A stretch of DNA of 64,000 nucleotides from Medicago truncatula (Eukaryota > Streptophyta > Magnoliopsida > Fabales > Fabaceae). The stretch's first letter is position 1. Each line of letters starts with the position of its first letter. The stretch spans positions 33,518,576 through 33,582,575 of the forward strand of contig NC_053043.1 in NCBI RefSeq assembly GCF_003473485.1. The letters are read 5' to 3'. Below the pieces are notes generated by a model, which was not told the DNA's origin, did no database searches, and saw only the letters and a program-made list of their open reading frames with translations. Made by a program: the position numbers and the translations under genes. This document shows positions 33,801 through 46,100 of this stretch, piece by piece.

Positions 33801-36800
33801 ATGAAGTATACTAGGAACTAAGTAATCATCTGAACCAATAAGTTATCATATCATGAACAAAAAGAATAAAAAAATACCTGTCCTTGGATACCCATTTGCA
33901 TTGCAACTATTGGATCTAGAATCACCCCTCGAATTGGGCATCCCATTAGGTAAGCTGAAATTTTATTAGGAGGGGCCATGTAAGGTGTGGCAGCATATAA
34001 TAATGGGGAATCAAATATGACGTGACCTCTGAAGTTTTAAGAAACAAATGAATATACCTATTAAGAGATGTCCAGCTTCATGAATGAGGATTCGACGCCT
34101 ATATGGTGGCCAGTAACTTGATATTTGAGCTAGACAGGTACCTCCCAGGAATATAGAATCTGCAAAGGCTAGACCTAATATCACTGCAAGGTTGGGCCTG
34201 AGGTCTATTCCTTGTGAAATAAGAAAAGACACGCCACCAAAAAAAGCAAACAAAGCAGTGCTTGAACCATCCGAGAGACCCCACTTCTTTGGAGCAAGTT
34301 TAGTCACTGGACAAAAGAAGGAAAGAAAAGTTAAGTAGAAAAACCAGTTTTTGGGCAGTATAGAATTGTATAAATGCTACTAATTCGAAGTGTAACATGA
34401 CTAAAACAGGAATTTTTAGCAATTTATAGCTAGGGAGAAACTATTGTCAAAAACTCATGTATGCACCTTCCAAACCAGTTGAGGAGCTCAAGACATCTGG
34501 TGTTACATTCCTTGGACCCTCCAAAACTATACACAAAGGGAAAATGTAAGTTATTGCAACAAAAAGCTTTATCAAAGTTTACACCACAATAAATAATGTA
34601 TGGGAAATAATTAACAGTAACACACCAGAAAAAGCCACACAAAAAACAACCAACGCCAAAGAAAAAAACTAGACCTGACCAGGACAGACAAGCATCGCCC
34701 TTGCGATAGTCACTGAGACACAACTGTTCAAATTCTAATTTATGTCAAGGAATTTCCTAGTTAAATGTTCACTGCATGTGAAAGTGAATAAAGGAAGGTC
34801 ACATTAACTGGTTAGTCAGATACTATATGTTACAATTTGACTTTTTTTTTACCGATATTAATTGATTGACTTGCTCTCTAGAATGTCATATCTTGAACTA
34901 AAGACGTTTTCCTATACGGCCAGAATTTAGGTCAGATGATTGGCATCAGCTGTAAGTCTAATGACCTCTACCAACTCTGCAACCATCCTCGTTTTTTTTT
35001 TGAAGGAAACCATCCTCGTATTTGAAGACCATAATTTCTCCCTTTTGATACATGATTTACTAGGTCAATCTAGTCCTGAAAACTAATAGATACTAGTGCC
35101 AATTTATCCACTTTATCTTGAGACTCATGTCAACTTAGAAAACAAACTCGCAATTCTTTTCCAGATCGAGTCAAAACAGAGTCCAAGTACTTTCTTACAT
35201 ACACCGATAATCAATCATGTTTTACTTGGTTATTTTGCATGAAAAATTGATCTGAATTGTTCTCATTTTTAGCAATTCTAGCATGAGATAAAAATACAAT
35301 TTATTGTTCCCATTCCTACTTTGTGCAGAGGCAATGCTTGTCAATACTTAGAATCATAAATTAGGATTTCAATAGCCACTAACTGATAAAACTTAGTACT
35401 AAATCGTGTATTGCAGAATATTAGTGGTTTGTTAAACTTCAGCTTGGCTATAACACAATTGCACCACGATAGCGGTATAGCCTCTATTTGACAACATTGA
35501 GTACATATAATCTATATGCTAATATGAGTGGATTCATTCACATGTAATTCATGTTCTCTCTTTCTCAACGCAGTTCATGGCACAAAAAGAATAACAATAA
35601 TAGCTAGAGGAAATGCATCAATAGAATTAATCACCAAACAAACATAACCAAGACTATGTTCTCACTTTCATAATCTTACCAATTTTTAAGGACCAGCTCT
35701 CTTTAATATGCTGTTAAACAAAAGTTTGTGATTCGATTTATATCTAACACACAACTCTACCTTATACTAAAATTCAAATGGGGGTAATATGAAAACAACT
35801 TGATCATAGAGACACTCATACATGTTAGAAAGAAACACTCCTAAAGCGAAGTGGTAAGTGATAACAAAAGATTGGTTTTGAGTTTTAGAGTGAATCCTTG
35901 AGAAAGCAAAAGCCCCACTGTAATCCCTAAGAACAACAAACATCAACCATATGTTTGTTCAACGGTTTGGTGTGGTGCTAATGAAGAAAACTGGGTAATG
36001 ACAATTGTGTACATCTGATTGAATTTCAAGATGAATTGATTTTTTAGATGATAAAGTAGAATCACTTTTAAAGTGTAATATATAAAGAACTGTGTTGTTG
36101 TCCCATGCCCATTTTTGGCTGATATGTTGGGATTTTCCGCCATAATCCAATATGACGGCGCCACAAAGCAGCTGGTAGAGCGGGTTTTTGGCTCTTTGCC
36201 ATGGACTGTCATCCGCCATAAACAACACCGTTCTTTATATATTACACTTTAAAAGTGATTCTACTTTATCATCTAAAAAATCAATTCTTCTAAGCTCATT
36301 TTTACAATACCATTGTTGGTGCTTGTGGTACAAACCTAGTTTGGATCACTCTCACTATTGTGATGCGTTTGCACCCATTGTGCTTAAGAAAACTTATACA
36401 GTATATATCATTGCCAAGTAAAAAACAACTTGTTGATACTAAATCTTTCAAAATCAATTTTCATAACATCGGTTCTACCAAAATCTAAAACAAATTGACC
36501 CTCAATCTTTTGAAGTAATGTAATTGGTTAATATTAACAAAAAGGACTAACATTCGGAAATTTTAAAGACGGCAAAAAATTTAACATTCAAATGAACTAA
36601 TCTCAGTCATCACTCTGTTCATCAGTTGCCAAATTTTTCATAGATTGGGGATTTACTCTGAGTTTCATATATAACAAAAATCGTGTAATCAAACCATCCA
36701 ATGTTCACAGAGTAACATCATTGCATCCATTGAATACCAAAACAGGCTCACACTATGTGTATGTCTATCAGTGTTATCAAATAGTTGCCATACTATAGCT

Positions 36801-38167
36801 CTATAAAGTAATCGAATTTTAACAAACCACTATTGTTATGTGATAAGTATTTTAGTATAAAATATTATCAAATACTAGCGCTATAGCATAGCAAAATTTG
36901 AACAAACTACTATTTTTTGCAATCCGTGATAGAAAACACTAGTGTCTCTATTATTTTATTTTACTTTTGGAAACTCGGTCTCGAGTCCAAGGACCGACTA
37001 ATCCGGAGACCAATCTCATTGTTTACTAGTGGAGCCCAATTGAAGCCTGAGCCAAGCCCTCTATGGACTGGACCAATACAGGAATTGCTAGCATCAGGAG
37101 GTTGAATTTGAGACCTAGGGTGTGTTTGGCAAGACATATTTTTGAGCTTATAGCTTATGTCTTATAAGCTCATTTGAGCAAAAAAGACCTGTTCAATAAC
37201 GGTCACATTCTCACGAGCTTATAGCTTATTTTTACTAGCTTATAGCGTTTTTTAATAAGCTAATTCAAGTAGCTTATGGCTTAAAGCTTATAGCTTATCA
37301 TTATTTATCTCAATTTTACCCATGTAATCTTAATCGAAAAAATAATAATAAATATTAATTAAATATTTTTTTTATGTCATTTCATATTTATAAGCTAGTT
37401 CAACCGCTAATTTTACCAGACACTATAAATCAATCAGCTATCCGCTATAAGTTCATCCGATATAAGTTAACTCATCAGTTATACGCTATTTTTTACCAAA
37501 CACTACAAATCTAATCAGCTATAAGCTAGCTTATCAGCTATCCACTATAAGTTCATCCGATATAAGTTAACTTATCAATTATCCGCTATTTTTTTACCAA
37601 ATAGAGCCCTAAGCACACTCCGAGGTCACAAGCCTACACATTCAGGCCCCTGGATTACTAGTGTCTATTCAGAACGATAAAATAATTGAACAAACTCTAC
37701 TTTCTGCTATGAAGATAAACAATTAAAATTGAAAACTCACCAATATTTCTGCATTTACCAAAATTAGGCAAAAAACCTCTATCCTTAAGAAACTTATAAG
37801 CATTCGCAACAAGTTTCATATTATCCGCATTCATACACGTATCAAGAACTTCCCAATCCCTCTGCGGACCGAACATCTCCAACTCACGGAACCGAGACCG
37901 AGTCAACTCGGCCACCAGAGAATCTCCATCGGTGAACGGCTCCGCAGTTACGCGTTGTTCGGTTTCGAGGGATTTTAGGAAACTGAGAGCTCCCGCGAGG
38001 TCCTTTCGTTTTACTGCTTCTTCGTAGTCGCGCCATTCTTTGAAGGCGGTGAGTGGTCGGAGACGGAGAGGATTGCGTGTCGCCGGAGGGAAAGTGCGGG
38101 AAAATTGAGGGGAGGTGAGAAAATGAGGGAAAATTTGGAGGTGAGAGGGAGAGGAAGACATGGTCAT
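30829..38167 (-). CDS. Plastid FtsH-like metalloprotease without AAA domain (VIR3-like)
   Basis: Seven exons, read downwards: 38167-37741, 34526-34467, 34306-34058, 33954-33878, 33436-33360, 31218-31086, 30984-30829. They sum to 1179 bp (392 residues plus stop), all with GT-AG and matching phases. The first about 45 residues are Ser/Pro/Phe/Arg-rich, typical of a plastid transit peptide. Two hydrophobic segments (about 179-195 and 201-223) precede H-E-A-G-H at 238-242, the zinc-binding motif of M41/FtsH peptidases. Further on, A-G-I-A-A-E-A-L-I-Y-G-E and N-D-E-N-L resemble the FtsH region carrying the third metal ligand. No AAA ATPase domain is present. The closest protein I recall is Arabidopsis At1g56180 (VIR3), linked to leaf greening. 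Introns are large (3.2 and 2.1 kb) and carry transposons. A second Met lies two codons after the first (38161). Confidence 0.9.
31572..33085 (+). mobile_element. Degenerate copia-like element in VIR3-like intron 5
   Basis: Two copies of an LTR-like sequence share 'tgttgttatcatgatttgt' and 'catatcaaactacaatcata'. The left copy is about 31572-31815, followed by a primer-binding-like 'tatggtaccagtg'. The right copy starts at 32451 after a purine-rich 'gagagggag' and is split by about 380 bp (about 32581-32960). Only about 0.6 kb lies between them, with no intact gag or pol, so this is a non-autonomous or deleted element. Confidence 0.55.
36033..36287. mobile_element. MITE with perfect 58-bp inverted repeats
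   Basis: 36033-36090 and 36230-36287 are exact inverse complements over 58 bp around a 139-bp loop that is more GC-rich and partly palindromic. It lies in intron 1 of the VIR3-like gene. No coding; target duplication not evident. The transcript would fold into a long hairpin. Confidence 0.85.
37116..37611. mobile_element. hAT-like MITE in VIR3-like intron 1
   Basis: It starts TAGGGTGTGTTTGG and ends CCAAATAGAGCCCTA, imperfect inverses. The interior is rich in 'agcttatagctta' palindromes and a doubled 'ccgatataagttaac' block. About 496 bp, non-coding. Confidence 0.7.
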
Positions 38168-38955
38168 CGAAAAACATTAAAAACGAAGAATAATTAAAAA
38201 AAATTATATTGATGATTTAATAGGATACTTTTATGATATATTTTGTTTTCAAAACAGAGAGGATGAAAAATGATTTTGACCAAAATATTAGTTTTTTTTT
38301 AATACATTGACCAAAATATTTTTTTTGTTGTTTTTTTCCCAATACCGCATAAACCAAAGTTTAAGTGACAAACTCTTCTTAAAGTTTAACTATGTTGCAT
38401 GTCTAAAGGAATTCAGAAATTGATTAAGTTAAAAGATATTTGTGTCATCTCGTTTAAACGTTCTTAGGTTGTTGTATTTTATGTAAAGAACAAAATATTT
38501 GTTATTTTGGTAAAGTAAGTTATCATTGCTAAATCATGAAGCGCTTGAATGATCTTAGAATCGAACGAACAAGAATACAAATATTTGCATGTAAGTCACT
38601 CCAACATTTCATTAATTTCTTGTTTGATAGACAAATTATCGGTCAGTTCCACCACTTATTTTGAAAGACTCTCTTCTATTGATACTTTTATTATCAATAA
38701 TAAAATGTTATAACATTTTTCTTTCAAAAAAATTATAATACTTTTTTTGTCTATATTATCGGTCTTCATGGTTATCTTGTCTCGGGCGACTATGATTAAT
38801 AATTAAGGTAATTGTTGTCACATGATTCCTAGTTAATTTTTCTTTATTTAAGTTTTTTTTTTTAGAAAGACAAAGATCGCGCTTAAAGAGCGTCTGAATT
38901 TAGACATAAAATATGCACGTCGGTTGCCTTGATTAAGCACAAGTTGAAAATAGAT
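38168..38955. other. Upstream flank of VIR3-like gene
   Basis: No coding sequence seen. It should contain the promoter of the minus-strand gene, but no clear TATA box is visible near 38200-38300. Confidence 0.4.
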
Positions 38956-41923
38956 TATTAGAATAATATTGGAGACTAATTTAGTTGATACTCATTTACT
39001 GTCATTAAGGTGTAATTATTTGGTTTCAATTGCTTTCAATTATATTTCCCTCTTTAGATGATTGTGCTCCCCGATTTTCGGATATCAAACCATTGATTGA
39101 TTTGAATCGTCAATCTTTGAACTCTCAATTTTTATTCGTGGGAAGGGAAAAAATGAGTAAAAACCCTTATCGAGACTTTGGATTCGGGGGTTGGTTTCGA
39201 ATAGGGAAGGTGTTAAGCACCCTAAACGACTTCGGTACTCCGAAGGAACCGCTTACCTAGATTATCTTGTGCTAAATTCGTTTGGCTTACTTGAAAAAAT
39301 TATTACCAAAAAAATCTAAGTGAAAGAATGGAGGGAGAAGAAGTATGTTTTTGGTTATTTTTATTTGATTTGGAAGGACAAGTCCTCTGCCTACGTACCC
39401 TTTTTGGGAAAGGGATCAAAACCGACGTAGTTCCACTAAAAAATTTCTTTGGTGGGTTAGGTTGATTTTAAGATTTTTGAAAATGGGTTTTAAGAAGAGA
39501 AAGAGGCCTCAAGGCATGAGATAAAAAAAAATGAGTGAGGTTGATTGATTTTAAATTTTGAAAATGATTGAAGTTGAATTAAAATTGATTGAGAGTTTGA
39601 TTAAGAAAATAAAGGAAAAATGTTATTAAGAAAATGATTTTGAAGTTGTGCATATTTGATTTTTTGAGAAAATGATTTTTCTAAACTAACGGTGAAAACT
39701 AACGTAACGTCGTAGAAAAACGAGCGGAAAGCGGTAAATAAATTGTGGTAGTGTCGGTGCTTGTGTTACCTACATTATTACATCAATTCCTAAATACAAC
39801 CCTAAGGCCTTTATGCCAAAATAAAATGCAAGAAATAAAACTTACATCAATTTCCTATTTATACACACTAAGTCAATGACAAAATAAAATGATGAGAAAA
39901 TTAAATGTGCATGCTATGATTCAAAACAAAAATTAAATCGTTAGTAAGCATAAGAAATATCATGGTGAATGAGACATAAGTAATAAAAAGCAAGGAATTA
40001 AGACAAGCAACAATTAAGATCATCATATAAGAAATAAACAAAAAAATTTAAAAGAAAACAAATAGGATAGATTTTTAAAAATTAGAGAAAATTAAAATGG
40101 TGAGAACAATATTTTTGGAATTTTTTCTAAACACAAAAATGTCAAAAAGTGTAAAAAAACAGTATTTAAAAATAAAGACAATTAAAAATAAGAAATAAAA
40201 AAATATTGGCTCAGCAGAATCTAATCTGGACCGTTGGATGAATCCAGAGGTCCAGATCTGAATCCCAAGATCTCATCACAGCCATTGGATCAACGATCCA
40301 AAGGTTAAAAAAAACAGCACAAAAATAGAAAAAAATACCACAGGAAACACAGTGACCGTCAGATCAAAGATCTGACGGTTTAAACAAAAAGCATACCAAT
40401 GTTCATCCAAAGAGACACACACATGATTCAAAATCAAAACAGACAATAGCCATCAGATCAAGGAACGATCCAGATCTGATGACTCACAACGCGAGGGAGC
40501 ACTAAATTGAAGTATACGCGCGTGTACAGGAAAGTACAAAAATATAGTAGTATAAAAAGAATCTTTACCAAAAAAACAACACAACTACACAAAAACTCTC
40601 TCTCTAAATTTTCTAGTGAGAGAAGGTCTGCAAGTGCAGCCTTCTTCTCCGACGTGAGCTGCAGCTTCCGACGTGGTGGTTGCCGGCCAACAGGCGGCGC
40701 CGCCGCGTCGGAGAACGAAACACCTCCGTTCAAAAAAACTTTCTACATTTTCAGATATCCTTTTTTCTCTAGATTACGAAAATCAACTTAGTTTTTGAAG
40801 AAAATGTTTGAAAAAAGCTAGATCTTGACTTAAAGAAAATGAAGGAAGAATTTTCTACCTCTTCCTCTGTCTCTGCTTTCGATCTGTTCCGGTCCGATCT
40901 GTTCCGGTCCGATCTACTCTACGTTTCGGTCCGATCTTCTTCTTCCTTTACTTCGGATCTGCTCAAAGAACGGGTTGTGTTGTTGTTTAGCTACGAAACG
41001 GTTAGTATGGTGCAGTAACACTGTCTTTCGAGCTCCTTGTGGATGAATGGATCCGAGTCTGTACGAAGGTTTTATGATGATGATTTTGTTGTGTTTGAGT
41101 TGTTGGTAAATTGTGGTTGAATGGATCGGTTAGAAAATGTGTTGCGAGTTATACGATTTGTTTCACTGGTGGAAAATTTTGTGTTGATTGTTCTTGATAA
41201 TCGGTGAAGTGTTCTTAGGAATTATGAAAGAAAAGTGATTTTTGATCCAAGATAATTTTTGGCTGCCGTAAAAATGTATTAGTGTGAAATTCAGTGCAGC
41301 CCCCTCTCCCCAATGATTGGACAGTGTACTTATAGTGACAAAATAGGGTTGGCTCTGGTACACATCAAAGACCAAAATACCCCTGTTGGAGACTTGGGGA
41401 TAAAGACTTAACAAATAAAAATAATAAGAAACAAAAAACAGAAAAATAAAAAATGACAAATAAAATAAAAATAAAATATTAATTAATAATAATAAAAAAA
41501 AAAGTCCCTTCGAAATCTGACATGAGGTACTTCAAAGTATCCTCCCTGCCGAAATTTTGTCTGAAATGATTAAAAGGACGCGATTTTTAAAATATGATTA
41601 AACCTTTTAAAATGACTTGATTATTATGACTAACAAGACTATAAAATGCGCTCAAAAAGTTATAAAAATGCAGATAAAAGTTTTTAAATGATTAAAGAAG
41701 AAAAACACGAGTTTTAAATGGTAAAAAAACGAATAGAAGAGAATGTGGACTATTTCAAAATATGGACAAAGAAGATTTTAAATGGTCCAAATTTGGGGTA
41801 TGACAATGATATCCAGGGATTTGGTGTAATTACCCTGATGTAGGACAAGCTGTACATTGTGTATATAAATCAGCCTTTGAGCATCAATATGAATAACACA
41901 TTCTGCCTCATCCTATTTCTTTA
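38956..41923 (+). repeat. 5' LTR of copia element, interrupted
   Basis: Two pieces, 38956-39062 and 41811-41923, together 220 bp and identical base for base to the 3' LTR as far as I can read. It begins TATTAG and ends TTTCTTTA, so the termini are TA...TA instead of TG...CA. TATA-like 'tatataaat' near 41863-41871 is the likely promoter. Confidence 0.93.
39063..41805 (-). mobile_element. Ogre-like solo LTR in the copia 5' LTR
   Basis: 2743 bp, from TGTGCTCC to TATGACA, flanked by the 5-bp duplication ATGAT (39058-39062, 41806-41810). On the minus strand it starts TGTCATACCCCAAATTTGGA and ends ATCGGGGAGCACA, giving TG...CA termini. It shares landmarks with the solo LTR at 43484-46742 in the opposite direction: an 'aactacgt(c/t)ggttttgatccc' phrase, 'ctaacacctt' or 'cttaacacctt', and 'cgaaaatcg' close to the end. 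It has no gag or pol and no primer site, so it is a lone LTR. A TATA-like TATAAGTA lies on the minus strand near 41327-41334. The Ogre/Ty3-gypsy label is inferred from LTR size and style. Confidence 0.85.
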
Positions 41924-43125
41924 TGGCATCAGAGCTAGGTCCTGAGAACCTGTCGATGACTAGTATGGCAGGGAAAAAGGATGATGGCAACAAGATAAAT
42001 GACAAATCCAACAAAGATGAAAGGAAACAAATCTCTCCCTACGATCTGTATTCAAATGATAACCCAGGAAATATCATAACCCAGGTACAATTGAAGGGTG
42101 AAAATTATGATGAATGGGCTCGTGCCGTCCAAGGCTCTTTGAGGGCAAGACGAAAATTTCGATTCGTAGACGGATCGATTGAAAAACCTGATGATGCTGC
42201 TCCTGAAATTGATGATTGGTGGACGGTCAATTCCATGATTGTTTCATGGATTCTCAATACGATTGAACCGAAACTTCGATCGACAATCACATACAGGGAG
42301 AATGCGAAAGAATTGTGGGATGATATTGAACAGAGGTTTTCTATTTCAAATGGACCTCGCATCCAACAATTAAAGTCTGAATTGGCGAATTGCAAGCAGA
42401 ATGGAGACTCGATTGTGACCTATTTTGGACGGCTTAAGAAGTTGTGGGATGAACTGAATGATCTCGACAAAATACCCGTTTGCACATGCAATGGGTGTAA
42501 GTGCGGCATATCTGCAGCGCTGAACAAGAAGAGAGAAGAGGAGAAGCTTCACCAGTTTCTGATGGGCCTTGATGATTCTCAGTTCAGGACTGTGCGGTCT
42601 AATGTCTTGAGTCTAGACCCGCTGCCGAATCTAAACAGGGTATACCAGATGGTGGTGCAAGAGGAGAGAGTTGGCATGATGATGCGAGGTAAGGAAGAAC
42701 GTGGAGATCCAATCGCCTTTGCTGTCAAGTCTGGAAGAACATCAGGATGGGAAAAGAAATCTCATACAGGGTCCCAGAGACCATGCTCACATTGTAAACG
42801 TCTTGGGCATGATGTCGACACATGTTTTCTAGTGGTGGGTTATCCAAATTGGTGGGGAGATAGACCACGATATGAAGGTCGTGAGGTTGGACGCGGAAAG
42901 CAGATGCATCAGTCAATTAGTGGTGCAGGAAAAGGAAGAGGCAATAATGCAAAGGTGAATATGGCACAAGTTGTTGATGACACTAAAGCAGTGATGAATG
43001 ACAGAAAGGATGAAGATGATCAGGTATTGCCGGGATTGAGTTCAAAGCAGTGGAATGCTCTTCTCAATGCGATTAATGCACAAAAAGGTGGGACTAGTAC
43101 AAGACTGACAGGTAAGAATCCATGA
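41923..43125 (+). pseudogene. Copia gag part
   Basis: A 400-codon frame. The first ATG (41923) uses the last base of the LTR and overlaps the primer-binding site, so a later in-frame ATG (41956 or 41965) is a more natural start. It has a UBN2/retrotransposon gag domain (about residues 60-240, with W-x-x-W-x-x-x-V and L-W-D-x-I) and a CCHC zinc knuckle C-x2-C-x4-H-x4-C at 288-301. The frame ends at TGA 43123-43125, just before the protease D-T-G-A-S motif. The next codons stay in the same frame, so this stop probably replaced a Trp codon within a single gag-pol frame. It belongs with the continuation described for 43126-49626. Confidence 0.88.
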
Positions 43126-46100
43126 ATTATTGACACGGGTGCCTCCCATCATATGACTGGCGCTCTTGTTTACATGAATGATGTTCGAGATATAGAGCCT
43201 TGTCCTGTTGGATTGCCCAATGGGACACAAACATATGCAACGAAAGTAGGAACAGTCACTATTGGTGACAAGTTGATGTTGAAGCATGTTCTTTTTGTCC
43301 CTAAATTGAATTGCAATCTCCTATCAATATCTCAACTTTTAGATGATGCTGATTATATTGTTCACTTTACTAAAACAATGTGTGTTATACAGGACCGCAC
43401 TTCGAGGATGACGATTGGAGCGGGTGAACAATTTGAGGGGCTTTATGTGCTTAGTGTGGTGACACCAGTTCGTGCATGCCAAGTGTTATACCCTGATTTT
43501 GGACCTAAAAATACTCATTTAAATTTCCTTTTTAACACTGATACTTGTCAATTCGCTGTTGTCTTACTCTGAATCTTTACTCTCGTTTCACCTGCATAGT
43601 TTACCGTCTCTGTCTCAAAGTACGTTCAAGCTCGATTTTCTTACATAAAATTATTCAAAGTGTCTGTTCTTGCATTATAAGTCATTTAAGAGCTCTCTGA
43701 AACATCGCATTACTTTTTCTTGCATTTTATTTCAAAAAATCATACAAAAGGGTATTTCGGTCATTTCTTGCAGTGGAACCTATTTTAGTCCCTGTGTTTG
43801 CCTCTGAGTCTTTTCAACTTGTCTGTACAAATCATTGTTGAGTCTTTGTTTAAAAATCATTTCAAAAATTGCATTTGAGTCAGTTTGGGTCAGTTTAGTC
43901 CCTAGGGGCATTTTGGTCTTTTCCTGTCACAATTTCGGCAGGGAGGTATTTTAAAATACCTCATGTCAGTAACTGGTTCATTTTAGTCCTTTTGTTGATT
44001 TTATTTTTTGTTTCACTTTACGTTTTGTTCAATTTACCAATTTTAGTTCAATTTTATTTTAATTACATTCTGGTCCCTCAAATAGTTTCCAGAATTGCAT
44101 TTTATTCCAAAAATTCTTAAATTTACTTTTTAGTCCTTTTTTTATATATTGCAGTTTAGTCCTCAATTTCACTTTTTTGCAGAAAGGTCCTTAAAGCACA
44201 AATTGCCCAAGGCCGAGCCAAATCAAGTTCATAACAGGTGTCACCATTTCATTGGTCAAGATCACAAGTGGCAGGTTATAAATAGCCAAGTGTCAGAGTC
44301 AAGCCATAGAATACACGCCACATCACAAACAAAAATCAGATTCTCTCTCTCCATTCAGTTAGATCGAAACCCAGAAAATCATCAAGAACATAGAGAAAAA
44401 TCACAAACCCTAATTCACAAATTCATCAAAATTCATCCAAATTCAACCGTTTTTCTTGGATTTTCTTACGGTTCTCAGTGATTCATCACTGAATCATCAT
44501 CATTGAACCATTCCCTTCGCAATTCCAGTGCGAATTCATCACCATCAGTGACGAACTCAAGCACGATCACGAAGGATCTGAGAAGAAGAGGGAAAGAAGA
44601 TGAAGATCTAAACCGGTGAAGAAGAAGAAGCAAGAACACCGATTTATTTTCGGATTCAAGAACGAAGTCAACAACAGCATCAAATCGAAGATCTCTGAAG
44701 GATCTCTGATTCGAAATTTTCCAGAAAATCACAGGTAAACTCAAACCTCATCCCTTCCTTCTCAAGAACATCATCAGAGACGAATCGATGTAGATCCTTG
44801 AGGTTTTAAAAAGTTTCTTTCAAAAAATTTCAAAAAACCTAAAATTATTTTCAAAACCGTAAACAATTTCTCCGATCTACATCAATTCAAAGCTTGCATG
44901 CCAATTCTAATATCAGATTTGTGTTTAGATTGAAGAGACGAGTGATTTAGGTTTAGTTTGGGTGAGATCTGGAAATTTAGGTCATCGGAATCTGGAGTTC
45001 TCGCCGGAGACGATGAAGATTCCGGCGGACCTTTGAAGGTTCCGGCCGATCTTCATCCTCTCCAGCCGTTTCCTGCAGAAACCGGCGAGGAGGGAAGAGA
45101 GAAGAGAGAGAGAGCGTGCAAGTTAGAGAGAGAAAGAAGGAAAGGAAATGAATTGGACCGGAGTCCGTGTCCTTATATAGGCGCTTAGACCGGTCCGGTT
45201 TGTCTTCCTTCATTCTGAGCCCTTAGATCTAGGTCTTAGCTTCCTGGATCAATCTGATGGTCCCTGTGCATCCGGATTTTTGTGAGATTGGTTTGGGCCT
45301 ATTTCCTGTACGTTTTTTGCTTTTTCTTGCTATTTACACCCTATTTCTTGCTGATTGAACCCCTACTTGCTCAATTTTTTCTCTCAAAAATTCTAGAAAA
45401 ATTCCTATTGTTTTTTAATTCATTTTTGATATTTTTTATGATGCTTTTCACATGTTAAAAAAGTGATAAAAATATAGATGTCATTTTCTTGTTTAATTTG
45501 TTCTTTTTGACCTAATTTTTGTGAATTTCTTGCCATATTTTTTTCCTCATAAATTTTGGCACATGTTATGAACAATTAGTATACAATTTTATGATAAATG
45601 TGATGTTGATTTTATGATTGTGCTACTGTTTTGGTATGATTTGTGTGTTTCTTGCATTTTAAGCAACTTTTCTTCTCAATATATCTTGGTTATTTTCACC
45701 ATTTCTTCACCATTTTATTTCATATTCAATTGATTACTTTTTCCTATCACTCATGTTATATTTTTTCATCTTGTTTTGCTAACATTGTTGACTCATGTTT
45801 CACTCATCTCATAGCATCTCACCTCATCATTCTCATTTCTATTAGAATAGGTTTTATTTCTTGCAATTTTTCCTTTTTTTGTATTTCCAATGGTTATGTA
45901 ATATTTTAGGCTAGTTTAAATTCATCTTTTAAAATTCTTGCAAGACCATAGCATGTATTTAGGACTCGATGTAAAGGACTATGGACACTATAAGTGATGT
46001 ACACCGACACGAGCACCGACACATGCACACACCCCACATGGATATTCTAGATGCATGATTAGGGAATGTATGTTTAGATGTATGCTTAGGTTTTACAATG

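Noticed and set aside
35410..35530. Possible MITE of the 'tgttgtcaaatagcgg' family
   Set aside because: Shared words ('gatagcggtatagcc', 'tttgacaacattg') are present but end points and inverse termini could not be fixed, so it is not listed as a feature.
44149..45213. Open frames in the plus-strand solo LTR
   Set aside because: They lie after the LTR TATA box in leader-like sequence, have no motif, and occur on both strands as expected by chance.
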